Shown here in pieces: positions 1-7,262 of a DNA stretch of 41,667 bases. This DNA comes from Oscillospiraceae bacterium (GTDB lineage Bacteria > Bacillota > Clostridia > Oscillospirales > Acutalibacteraceae): contig JAKVJJ010000015.1 of assembly GCA_022487055.1 (NCBI GenBank), positions 1 to 41,667 of the forward strand, given 5' to 3'. The notes under the pieces were generated by a model. That model was not told where the DNA came from, ran no database searches, and was given only the letters and a program-made list of their open reading frames with translations. Positions within the stretch are counted from its first letter, which is position 1, and each line of letters opens with the position of its first letter. The translations under genes were made by a program, and so were the position numbers.

Positions 1-1517
1 GTGCGGTAATCATTGCTGGTCAGGTAAATAGTGTCGGCATCCTTCACGGCTGTTCCATCAGGATAGCAGAGATTTTCGACACGGCTGCCGGCTTGCTTGG
101 AAATATTAATGTTGTAATTGACACCCGCGAAAGTATCATACAGATAGCTTGGCATGGTTGGATTAAAGGAAACAGTCAGGTCGCCCTGCTTGTAAGTATT
201 ATAGTAAGAAGCAGACCACTCCATATATTTTCTGAGTTGCTTGCCGGTAATCTTCATCGTGCAAAGTGTATTATCAAACTTGTAGATATTCACCATATCA
301 CTACGCTTAATGTTGCCCTGCTTGATATTAGAGGAAGCATCCAGCATAGCGGCAGAGGTGACAAAGTGCGCTCCTGCCGGCACATACTTCCTTGTGTAGT
401 ACATCTGGGTGTCCAGAATCAGGTGCATCAGGGCGGTATCCTGCACCTGTGCCTGTGTAATGCCCTGAACATCGGTCTGCGGCACCAAATCGCCGCCTGT
501 CAGCTTGCCGATGGCCTGCTTGCCATAAGCAACCGCCCGGTCATGATACGGCTTCAGAATTGTGTCGAGGGAAGCATCCGCCGGTGTGCCTTTTAGGCTG
601 ATGGTGGTGGAGGAAGCATCCGCAACGGTGTAGTTTCCTTCGCTGCCTTTTACGGTCAGCTGCACCTGAGAAAGTGCTTCCCCGTATTTGCCAGGCTCTG
701 TTAAGACTGTGGAGCCGACCTTCTTTTCCGGCACATTCAAGTGCGCGTGACCGGAAACAATAGCCGCAAGCTCCGGGCAAGCCTGGGCGACTGCTGTGGT
801 GGAATCGTCTGTTCCGTACTCATTGTCAAGCCCCATGTGCATGACACCGACAAAAACGTCCGCCGCTTTCGATGCCTTGATTTCATCAATCGCCTTGCGG
901 GTTTCTTCCACCGGGCTGGTCACTTTGTAGCCGGGCAGTTTGCTGCCGTCCCAGCGCAGAATGTTCGGGGTGGTCATACCGATAATTGCCACACGCACAC
1001 CATCCACGGTTTTAATGATATACGGTTTGCCAAGGCGTGTGCCGTCTTTCTTATAAACATTCCCGCACAGCACCGCACATTTTGGTTCTTTCACCAGCTT
1101 TTCAATCATCGCACTACCATAGTTGAATTCATGATTTCCCAGTGTCCAGCTGTCATAGCCGATAGCATCCATGGCAACAAACATGGGATGCTCGGTGTCT
1201 TTTAGGAACAGATCGGCCATGTTGTCCTGCACACTGTCGCCGGCATCCACAACCAGCGTGTCCTTATTTTGTTTGCGCAACTCTTGAATCTTTGTGGAAA
1301 GCTGCGTCAATCCGCCATTGGTGTTTGGCTTTCCGCTGGCATAGTCGAAGGAATCGAAGCGGCCGTGCAGGTCAGAGGTCCCAAGAATCTGGAGCGTTTT
1401 GGTCTGTTCCTCTGCAGCATAAGCTGCCGGAGTGAGCGCAGCGGTTGCGGCGGATGCAGCCATCAGCGCGGACAGAGCGATTGCAGCACATTTGCTGCCC
1501 AGTGAGTGTTGGAACAT
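1..1517 (-). CDS. Secreted 5'-nucleotidase / metallophosphatase (UshA-like), 3' end outside window
   Basis: The minus-strand frame from the ATG at 1517 is open to the left edge, so about 505 residues are visible and the C-terminus is missing. An N-terminal signal peptide is clear: a short basic start, an Ala-rich hydrophobic stretch and a likely AYA cleavage site near residue 34. The calcineurin-like metallophosphatase core follows, with TSDLHG (D49, H51), DAGD (D94), GNHE (127-130), a lone His at 226 and GHAH (256-259). These are the metal ligands of the 5'-nucleotidase/2',3'-cyclic phosphodiesterase family. The remainder matches the position of the family's C-terminal nucleotide-binding domain. 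It should hydrolyse nucleotides outside the membrane to release phosphate; exact substrate unknown. AGAGGG lies 7 nt before the chosen ATG. Another ATG at 1522 is in a different frame. Confidence 0.9.
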   Translation of the reverse strand, partial: MFQHSLGSKCAAIALSALMAASAATAALTPAAYAAEEQTKTLQILGTSDLHGRFDSFDYASGKPNTNGGLTQLSTKIQELRKQNKDTLVVDAGDSVQDNMADLFLKDTEHPMFVAMDAIGYDSWTLGNHEFNYGSAMIEKLVKEPKCAVLCGNVYKKDGTRLGKPYIIKTVDGVRVAIIGMTTPNILRWDGSKLPGYKVTSPVEETRKAIDEIKASKAADVFVGVMHMGLDNEYGTDDSTTAVAQACPELAAIVSGHAHLNVPEKKVGSTVLTEPGKYGEALSQVQLTVKGSEGNYTVADASSTTISLKGTPADASLDTILKPYHDRAVAYGKQAIGKLTGGDLVPQTDVQGITQAQVQDTALMHLILDTQMYYTRKYVPAGAHFVTSAAMLDASSNIKQGNIKRSDMVNIYKFDNTLCTMKITGKQLRKYMEWSASYYNTYKQGDLTVSFNPTMPSYLYDTFAGVNYNINISKQAGSRVENLCYPDGTAVKDADTIYLTSNDYR

Positions 1518-1588
1518 TTCATTTCCCTCTTTCTTTTTTCCCTGTATCTGATAGTGATACCAAATGCAGAGGTCATCATTTCTTATCA

Positions 1589-1617
1589 ATTATAGAAAAA
1601 ATTTTCGCCGTTTTCAA
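1589..1617 (-). promoter_or_regulatory. Promoter for the 5'-nucleotidase gene
   Basis: On the minus strand TTGAAA (1617-1612) is followed after 17 bp by TATAAT (1594-1589). This predicts a start of transcription about 65 nt before the ATG at 1517. It is a good match to a vegetative sigma-A promoter. Confidence 0.65.
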
Positions 1618-1622
1618 TGATA

Positions 1623-1662
1623 TTCACATTAAATGTAAATAAAAAATGAAATATAAAGTAAA
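1623..1662 (-). promoter_or_regulatory. Possible Pho-box-like direct repeats upstream of the phosphatase promoter
   Basis: Just upstream of the -35 hexamer the minus strand carries TTTACT, TTTCAT, TTTACA and TGTGAA, starting at 1662, 1651, 1639 and 1628. The spacing of 11-12 nt resembles the TT(A/T/C)ACA repeats bound by PhoP in Bacillus. The region is AT-rich, so chance is a serious alternative. Confidence 0.3.
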
Positions 1663-1676
1663 TAAAAACTTTTTCT

Positions 1677-1704
1677 TTGACTTTTCGGTAAGATATGGTA
1701 TAGT
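1677..1704 (+). promoter_or_regulatory. Promoter for the YjfB-like gene
   Basis: TTGACT (1677-1682), a 16-bp spacer and TATAGT (1699-1704) preceded by TGG (extended -10). The predicted transcript starts about 37 nt before the ATG at 1748. Confidence 0.65.
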
Positions 1705-1747
1705 GAAAGCAGATACAAGGCAGTTTGATGAATGGAGGCGTTTTTTG

Positions 1748-1927
1748 ATGGACATTTCTTCAGTTGCATCCATGAGTACCGCAATGCACACTGCACAGGC
1801 TCAACAGAGTGCCAGTATTTCCGTGCTAAAAAAAGCAATGGATAACCAACAGGCTGACGGCAATGCTGTAGTGCAGATGATGCAGGCCAGTACTTCCGGC
1901 GAACATCAGTTGGACATTTTAGCTTAA
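1748..1927 (+). CDS. YjfB-like small protein (putative motility protein family)
   Basis: A 59-residue protein starting MDISSVASMSTAM with a central ISVLKKAMD segment. The pattern MDI...SVLKKAMD...(N/D)G is that of the YjfB family (about 60 aa, annotated as putative motility protein; in Bacillus subtilis yjfB belongs to the flagellar SigD regulon). I see no flagellar gene in this window, and the promoter here looks vegetative rather than SigD-type. The start at 1748 follows GGAGG by about 10 nt; the longer open frame beginning at 1646 overlaps the promoter and is not used. It is a monocistronic gene closed by a strong terminator. Function is unproven for the whole family. Confidence 0.8.
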   Translation: MDISSVASMSTAMHTAQAQQSASISVLKKAMDNQQADGNAVVQMMQASTSGEHQLDILA

Positions 1928-1931
1928 AAAT

Positions 1932-1969
1932 GGCCGCCTTCCACTCCTTGTGGGGCGGTCTTATTTTTT
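1932..1969 (+). terminator. Intrinsic terminator after the YjfB-like gene
   Basis: GGCCGCC (1932-1938) pairs with GGCGGTC (1954-1960). An inner CCAC/GTGG stem closes a 5-nt loop with a 2-nt bulge, and TTATTTTTT follows. Confidence 0.85.
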
Positions 1970-2046
1970 GTCTTGCGGCGATGATTTGAGGCCGGCCACA
2001 CAGGAATCGTTTGAAAAATTTGAAAATATAAGGAGGAAAATTTACT

Positions 2047-3006
2047 ATGAATGAAATTTTAAAGAGGATTGGCGCAGTTACAATCGTACCAGTCATAAAA
2101 ATCACCGATGTGGACAATGCCGTTCCGCTGGCACAGGCACTCTGCCGCGGCGGATTGCCTGCCGCTGAAATCACCTTCCGAGCAGCCGGTGCGGAGGAAG
2201 CTATCCGCCGTATCCGCAGCGCCGTACCGGAAATGCTGGTCGGTGCCGGAACCGTGTTGACAACGGAGCAAGCCGACAAGGCAATCGAAGCCGGCGCGCA
2301 ATTCCTTGTCAGCCCGGGACTAAATATCCATGTGACCAAGCATGTTCTTGACCGCGGCATGACCATGCTGCCCGGTTGTGCCACCCCCGCTGAATGTGAA
2401 GCTGCCATGGCCCTTGGCTTGGATGCCGTGAAGTTCTTCCCGGCCGAACCTGCAGGCGGTATCAGCATGATTAAAGCAATGTCCGCGCCTTACTCTGGCC
2501 TGCACTTCATGCCTACCGGCGGCATTAAACCAGAAAATCTGGACTCTTACCTCTCCTTTGACCGTATTCTTGCCTGCGGAGGCACCTGGATGGTTAAAGA
2601 AAGCCTGATTGAAGACCACCGGTTTGACGAGATTGAGCGTCTGACACGCGAAGCTGTGAAATCCATGCTGGGACTTCATGTGCGGCACGTTGGCATTAAC
2701 TGTGCGAATAATTCCGCTGCCAGCTCATTAGGTGATGCTCTGAGTAGTTTGTCCCTTGAAAAGACAGAAACGCCGCTTTCTTACTTTAACGGCGGTCTGT
2801 TTGAACTGATGAAACAACCCGGCCGCGGCACAAATGGTCATGTTGCACTCGGAGTCCATCATCTGGAACGTGCCATTGCCTATTTTAAGTTGCGTGGCAT
2901 TCCGTTTGATGAAAGCAGCTGTCAATATGATGAAAGCGGAAAGCTCCGCCTGATTTACCTGGACAAAGAGTTCGGTGGATTTGCCATTCACCTGCTTGCT
3001 GATTAA
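2047..3006 (+). CDS. KDPG/KHG aldolase fused to a C-terminal VOC-like domain
   Basis: Residues 1-205 are a class I aldolase of the Eda family, which splits 2-keto-3-deoxy-6-phosphogluconate (or 4-hydroxy-2-oxoglutarate) to pyruvate plus glyceraldehyde 3-phosphate (or glyoxylate). The key parts are visible: E41 in PAAEITFR, the GAGTV phosphate/turn motif near 67, and the Schiff-base lysine K129 in AVKFFPAE. Classical Eda is about 210 aa; here about 110 more residues follow, containing HVGIN, NGHVALGVHHLERAIAYF and GGFAIHL, typical of a vicinal-oxygen-chelate (glyoxalase-like) fold. The start follows AAGGAGG. No kinase, dehydratase or sugar-acid transporter gene is adjacent, so the pathway cannot be read from context. 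I have the impression that such fusions exist in other Clostridia, but the role of the extra domain is unknown to me. Confidence 0.85.
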   Translation: MNEILKRIGAVTIVPVIKITDVDNAVPLAQALCRGGLPAAEITFRAAGAEEAIRRIRSAVPEMLVGAGTVLTTEQADKAIEAGAQFLVSPGLNIHVTKHVLDRGMTMLPGCATPAECEAAMALGLDAVKFFPAEPAGGISMIKAMSAPYSGLHFMPTGGIKPENLDSYLSFDRILACGGTWMVKESLIEDHRFDEIERLTREAVKSMLGLHVRHVGINCANNSAASSLGDALSSLSLEKTETPLSYFNGGLFELMKQPGRGTNGHVALGVHHLERAIAYFKLRGIPFDESSCQYDESGKLRLIYLDKEFGGFAIHLLAD

Positions 3007-3015
3007 AATGATTTT

Positions 3016-3044
3016 AAAGGTCTGTCTATTTGACAGACCTTTTT
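3016..3044 (+). terminator. Intrinsic terminator after the aldolase gene
   Basis: A perfect 11-bp stem AAAGGTCTGTC / GACAGACCTTT (3016-3026 and 3032-3042) with a TATTT loop, followed by T residues. Confidence 0.85.
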
Positions 3045-3301
3045 ATTTCCAAAAAACTCGGCAGACACCCGTTTTTTTTAACCCTGAAATTGCAAATTTA
3101 CAATTAACACCTTTGCCGTTGTATTTTCTATATGTTCGTATTATATAATTCAACCCATTGTTTTTTTAAAATTTCGTTATTTTATTTTCTAAATCTCGCA
3201 GAATTTCTAATGAATATGAGCTTGTTTGCAGACCAATATAGTTTCTCAGTTAATTATTTGGTCGTATTTTGCCGCGATTTTGAATTTTGTGGCTGTAATC
3301 A

Positions 3302-3330
3302 TTGCAAAATTTTGGCTATTAGTGTATAAT
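3302..3330 (+). promoter_or_regulatory. Promoter for the REC-EAL / HPt operon
   Basis: TTGCAA (3302-3307), a 17-bp spacer and TATAAT (3325-3330) with an upstream TG (extended -10). The rest of the AT-rich gap 3045-3515 holds no convincing gene. The predicted leader is about 180 nt, unusually long for this window. Confidence 0.6.
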
Positions 3331-3477
3331 CACTTAGAAATATTGCTCAAGCTTTGTTTATTTTCCCCTAAGAAGTTTTTGATTTATCCGCGACATGCAT
3401 AAATTGGATGAGTTCTTATATAAATTCCATATTTGCTCATGAATCTATAAGCAAGTTAGAATTCCCATCAATTTCGT

Positions 3478-3499
3478 ACCGTATAAAATACAATACGGT
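3478..3499 (+). promoter_or_regulatory. Hairpin abutting the ribosome binding site of the REC-EAL gene
   Basis: ACCGTAT (3478-3484) and ATACGGT (3493-3499) form a perfect 7-bp stem with an 8-nt loop. It ends one base before AAAGGAGA (3501-3508), the ribosome site of the ATG at 3516. It could tune translation; it does not match a riboswitch class I recognise. Confidence 0.35.
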
Positions 3500-3515
3500 C
3501 AAAGGAGAGAATATT

Positions 3516-5636
3516 ATGTCGAACTTTTCTGGCAAACGGTTGATTTTGATTGTGGATGATAACCAAATTAACCGGCTGATTTTATGCCGGATTCTCTCAG
3601 ATGAATATGATATTCTGCAGGCCGGCGATGGCAGCAAAGCACTGAAAATCCTTGCTCAGTATGCTGACTCCATCTCTGCCATTCTGCTGGATTTAATTAT
3701 GCCAGTTATGAATGGCTACGAATTTTTAGACAAGCAACAAGCAAATCGACAGATGTCTGCCGTGCCGGTGATTGTCACCACCCAGCGGGAAGGCACAGAA
3801 TCCGAATTGAACGCGCTGGCCCACGGTGCATCCGATTTTTTGTCCAAACCCTATAATCCGGCACTGATTAAGCAGCGGCTGGCAAATCTTATTAAGCTGC
3901 GTGAAACCGCTGCTTTTGCCAATCGGATTGGCATGGATGAGTTGACACATCTACTTAACCGGGAATCTTTTTATATGCACACGGAGGAGCTACTCCGCAA
4001 CCATCCGGGTATTGATTATGACATTTTATGCACAGATGTTGAGAGCTTCCGCCTCGTTAATGACGCCTTTGGAGATGATACCGGGGATCGGGTGCTCTGC
4101 TGTCTGGCTCATACGCTAAAGTCCTGCGTATCGACCGGCTATGTCTGCCGCTTCAGTGGGGATGTTTTCATTGCCGTTTTGCCGCACCGTACCAATTATC
4201 AGACACTGACAGCGATTGTGGACAAAAAGATGAGGGACTGCCTAGTGCAAGCAGAGTTAAAGCTGAAATACGGCATTTATCCCATCGATGACCGCAGCCT
4301 GCCTGTGCGTGCCATGTGCGACCATGCACGCATTGCATGTAAATCCATTAAAGGAAAATATGGCACACAGATTGCTTACTATAACCGCAGCCTTGATCTG
4401 TGCCTGACAGAAGAGCGCCGCATGACCGTTGAAATGGGGCCTGCACTGCAAAATGGTGAATTTGTTGTCTATTATCAGCCAAAGTATGAGCTTGCCACAG
4501 AGCGGCTTTCCGGTGCGGAGGCACTGGTTCGGTGGCAGAGTCCAAAGCGCGGATTCATGCCGCCGGACAAATTCATCCCGCTGTTTGAGCGGAACGGATT
4601 TATCACACAGCTGGATATTTTTGTTTGGACCACCGTGTGTCAGGAACTGCGTAAATGGATAGACAGTGGGCATCATCCTGTTCCGATTTCTGCGAATCTG
4701 TCCCGTGTGGATATTTACAATCAAAATCTTCCAGATATTATCTCCAATATTCTTGCGCAGTATCACCTTCCGGCAAATCTGCTGCATATGGAAATCACGG
4801 AAACTTCTTATACTGACAATCCAAAGCAGCTCATTGAAACCGTCACGAAGTTAAAGCAACGCGGCTTCCTCATTGAGATGGACGATTTTGGAAGCGGATA
4901 TTCCTCCCTGAATATGCTCAATGAAGTACCGGTGGACACCCTGAAGCTGGATATGCGCTTTATGAAATATCGGACACTCGGCGGAAATGCAGGCAATATT
5001 CTTTTCTTCATCATGAACCTTGCAAAATGGTTGGAAACCACTGTCGTAGCCGAAGGAATTGAAACCCGTGACCAAATGCTTTTCCTGCGCAGTCTTGGAT
5101 GCAACTATGGGCAAGGATATTATTTTGCCAAACCGATGCCGCTGAAAGATTTTCAAGCACTGCAGATAAATTCTTCTTGTGTTTTTCCGCAGTCGCAGAA
5201 GGAAGCCGATATTTCAGAACCTGTGCATAACTTGCTTTCCATCAATGAAGTGTGGAACATGGACTCCGATTTCAACCGGATTTTTAATGATTTCATCGGT
5301 GCACTGGCGCTGTTTGAGTACCAGGACGATAAGCTTCTGCTCATTCGCGCCAATGCACCTTTTGAGAAAATACTGGGTTACTCCCGTGCATATGTCGGTG
5401 AAAGCCTGACGACGATTCTCTGTGTAGAAAATCCGCAGCATTTTCAGGAGGAACTGCCGCATGCTATACAAACGGGACAGCCCCTCCGTGAGAATTTCTA
5501 CACCATTCCCATGAAGGACTCGATTGTCCACATCCAGTTACAGGTTATTAGTCGCAATACACATAAAACACTTGTTCTGGCATCTGCACAGTCCAATTTG
5601 CTGCAGCAGGAAAATAGCCCGGCAAAACAAGCCTGA
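3516..5636 (+). CDS. Response regulator with degenerate GGDEF, intact EAL and C-terminal PAS-like domain
   Basis: 706 residues. A REC domain (1-125) has D14/D15, phosphoacceptor D59 in LLDLIMP, T88 and K111. A GGDEF-type fold (about 140-290) has SGDVF at 214-218 in place of GGDEF, so cyclase activity is unlikely. The EAL domain (about 305-550) keeps the phosphodiesterase residues: E335 of EAL, N394, E426, D456/D457, K477, E513 and Q533. A PAS-like region fills about 570-690. The protein should hydrolyse cyclic-di-GMP in the cytoplasm under phosphorelay control. The start at 3516 follows AAAGGAGA; the open frame extends upstream to 3408 but without a ribosome site, and it would precede REC by 36 unlikely residues. 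The HPt gene lies 24 nt downstream. No histidine kinase is adjacent. Confidence 0.9.
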   Translation: MSNFSGKRLILIVDDNQINRLILCRILSDEYDILQAGDGSKALKILAQYADSISAILLDLIMPVMNGYEFLDKQQANRQMSAVPVIVTTQREGTESELNALAHGASDFLSKPYNPALIKQRLANLIKLRETAAFANRIGMDELTHLLNRESFYMHTEELLRNHPGIDYDILCTDVESFRLVNDAFGDDTGDRVLCCLAHTLKSCVSTGYVCRFSGDVFIAVLPHRTNYQTLTAIVDKKMRDCLVQAELKLKYGIYPIDDRSLPVRAMCDHARIACKSIKGKYGTQIAYYNRSLDLCLTEERRMTVEMGPALQNGEFVVYYQPKYELATERLSGAEALVRWQSPKRGFMPPDKFIPLFERNGFITQLDIFVWTTVCQELRKWIDSGHHPVPISANLSRVDIYNQNLPDIISNILAQYHLPANLLHMEITETSYTDNPKQLIETVTKLKQRGFLIEMDDFGSGYSSLNMLNEVPVDTLKLDMRFMKYRTLGGNAGNILFFIMNLAKWLETTVVAEGIETRDQMLFLRSLGCNYGQGYYFAKPMPLKDFQALQINSSCVFPQSQKEADISEPVHNLLSINEVWNMDSDFNRIFNDFIGALALFEYQDDKLLLIRANAPFEKILGYSRAYVGESLTTILCVENPQHFQEELPHAIQTGQPLRENFYTIPMKDSIVHIQLQVISRNTHKTLVLASAQSNLLQQENSPAKQA

Positions 5637-5660
5637 CAGCGTTTGGAAGAAGGAATTGGC

Positions 5661-6008
5661 ATGAGTGAATTGACGGAACGAATGGATACTTATGGTGCGG
5701 ACACAGCCGCCACAATGGAACGATTTCTGAATGATGAGGTTATGTATCTAAAGTGTCTGCACATTTTCTCCAAAGACAGCGGCTTCACCGATTTGTCCTC
5801 CGCACTGGAAAAGAAAGACTACACCGAAGCTTTTGAAAGTGCGCATATGCTGAAAGGTGTTGCTTCCAATCTCGGTTTAACTCCCCTTTATGATAAAATC
5901 TGTATTTTAGTGGAAGCATTACGCAGACAAGACGATGCCAATACCGCACAACAGTATCAAAACATCTGCACCGAAAAAGAACGAATGATAAAAATACTAC
6001 TTAAATAG
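5661..6008 (+). CDS. HPt domain protein
   Basis: 115 residues forming a single all-helical histidine phosphotransfer domain. The phospho-accepting histidine is H62 in AHMLKGVASNLG, the standard HPt signature. It starts 24 nt after the REC-EAL stop with GAAGGA before the ATG; a TTG at 5643 in the same frame is possible but less well placed. Being co-transcribed with a receiver-bearing phosphodiesterase, it probably passes phosphate to or from that protein's D59. The kinase partner would have to be encoded elsewhere. Confidence 0.85.
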   Translation: MSELTERMDTYGADTAATMERFLNDEVMYLKCLHIFSKDSGFTDLSSALEKKDYTEAFESAHMLKGVASNLGLTPLYDKICILVEALRRQDDANTAQQYQNICTEKERMIKILLK

Positions 6009-6009
6009 T

Positions 6010-6050
6010 AAAAGAGAGGGGTTGGCTTCCTGCCAGTCCCTCTCTTTTTA
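6010..6050. terminator. Bidirectional terminator between HPt and alr
   Basis: AAAAGAGAGGG (6010-6020) pairs with CCCTCTCTTTT (6038-6048), with an inner TTGGC/GCCAG stem. A on one side and T on the other let it serve both the plus-strand HPt operon and the minus-strand purL-alr unit. Confidence 0.85.
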
Positions 6051-6071
6051 TCGCTGAATGATCCTGGCTTT

Positions 6072-7262
6072 TTAGTTTCCGCAAATCAAATTCATTTCCG
6101 CGACTGCACGTCCCTTATGATAATAAATGCGCGGGACTCGTTTGCTGATACCACAAGTAATCTCATAGTTGATAGTCCCCACCAGTTCCGCAAGCTCATC
6201 CGCTGTAACCGTTTCCTTTTCATCCGCACCAATCAGCGTAACAATGTCCTCTTCCGTTACATCCGGAATATCCGTTACATCGACCATCATCTGGTCCATA
6301 CAGATGCGACCAAGGCTATGTGCCCGTCTGCCGCGTATCAACACATCCACTTTACCGGAAAGCATCCGAGGATACCCGTCCGCATAACCAATCGGTACGG
6401 TGGCAACCTTGGTTTCCCGTGTTGTCCGATAAGTGCAGCCATAGCTCATGCTGGTATCTACTGGCAGTGTCTTTACCAATGAAACCACACTTTTGAGTCG
6501 CATGACACGCTGCAGGTCAAGCTGCCTGCGCATTTTCCCGGAAGGCATCATGCCATAAAGAATAACGCCCGGGCGGCACATATCCAACTGAAACTCCGGA
6601 TAATCCATTAGGCCGGCTGAATTGTCACAGTGACGAATGCGAAAATGAATGCCTGCACTGGAAAGCTTTTCGATGGCACCGGTGAAGCACTGATACTGAT
6701 GACGGGTAAATTTTTCACCGTCCGCGCCTTCATCCGCAACCGCAAAATGCGTGAAAATCCCCTCTGGCTGCAAATGTTTCAGCGTACAGATACGCTTGAT
6801 TGCTTCCAGAGCATCCCCATCACGCACCGGTTCCTGATAAACAAATCCAATGCGGCTCATGCCGGTGTCCAATTTGATATGCGCACGCACGCACACACCC
6901 GCAGCAGCAGCCTCATGGTCAAGCTGCGCCGCATATTTTTCAGAAAGAATTGCCTGTGCAATATTCAGTTCCGCCAGCTTTTTTGCTTCTGTCGGCGGTG
7001 TATAGCCAAGAATCAGAATGGGCAGGCCCACTCCGCACGCCCGGATTTGAATTGCTTCCTCTAAATTGGAAACTGCAAGCCACTGTGCGCCCAAGCGCTC
7101 ATAAAGATGTGCCAGTTGCTCCGCTCCATGACCATAGGCATCCGCTTTGACAACACAGCACATTTTCACACCCGGCCGCATTGCTTCACGGATAACCTGA
7201 TAATTATGAGCAGCAGCATCTAAGTCAATCTCCGCCCAAGTGCGTTTCAGTGAATTATTCAA
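6072..7262 (-). CDS. alr: Alanine racemase
   Basis: 396 residues, the usual length for this PLP enzyme, which interconverts L- and D-alanine for peptidoglycan. The PLP lysine is K39 in VVKADAYGHG and the second catalytic base is Y274 in SMSYGCTY. HCDNSAG and the DMCRPGVILYG segment are also typical. The start is a TTG at 7262 that lies inside the end of purL: the two genes overlap by 8 nt (purL stop TAA at 7257-7255). This start puts the conserved TWAEIDLDA block at residues 8-16, as in other Alr proteins, and there is no ATG nearby. Translation is probably coupled to purL, because no good separate ribosome site is seen. Confidence 0.95.
   Translation of the reverse strand: MNNSLKRTWAEIDLDAAAHNYQVIREAMRPGVKMCCVVKADAYGHGAEQLAHLYERLGAQWLAVSNLEEAIQIRACGVGLPILILGYTPPTEAKKLAELNIAQAILSEKYAAQLDHEAAAAGVCVRAHIKLDTGMSRIGFVYQEPVRDGDALEAIKRICTLKHLQPEGIFTHFAVADEGADGEKFTRHQYQCFTGAIEKLSSAGIHFRIRHCDNSAGLMDYPEFQLDMCRPGVILYGMMPSGKMRRQLDLQRVMRLKSVVSLVKTLPVDTSMSYGCTYRTTRETKVATVPIGYADGYPRMLSGKVDVLIRGRRAHSLGRICMDQMMVDVTDIPDVTEEDIVTLIGADEKETVTADELAELVGTINYEITCGISKRVPRIYYHKGRAVAEMNLICGN

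Noticed and set aside
541-780. Apparent break in the 5'-nucleotidase coding frame, with a short minus-strand frame in another register
   Set aside because: The phosphatase frame read from 1517 to the window edge is continuous, so there is no frameshift; the short frame is a shadow.
3132-3329. A 65-codon frame in the AT-rich gap before the REC-EAL gene
   Set aside because: It has no ribosome site, a Phe/Asn/Cys-rich composition and overlaps the predicted promoter.
3337-3515. c-di-GMP riboswitch in the REC-EAL leader
   Set aside because: I could not find the conserved GEMM-I or GEMM-II core; only a simple hairpin is seen.
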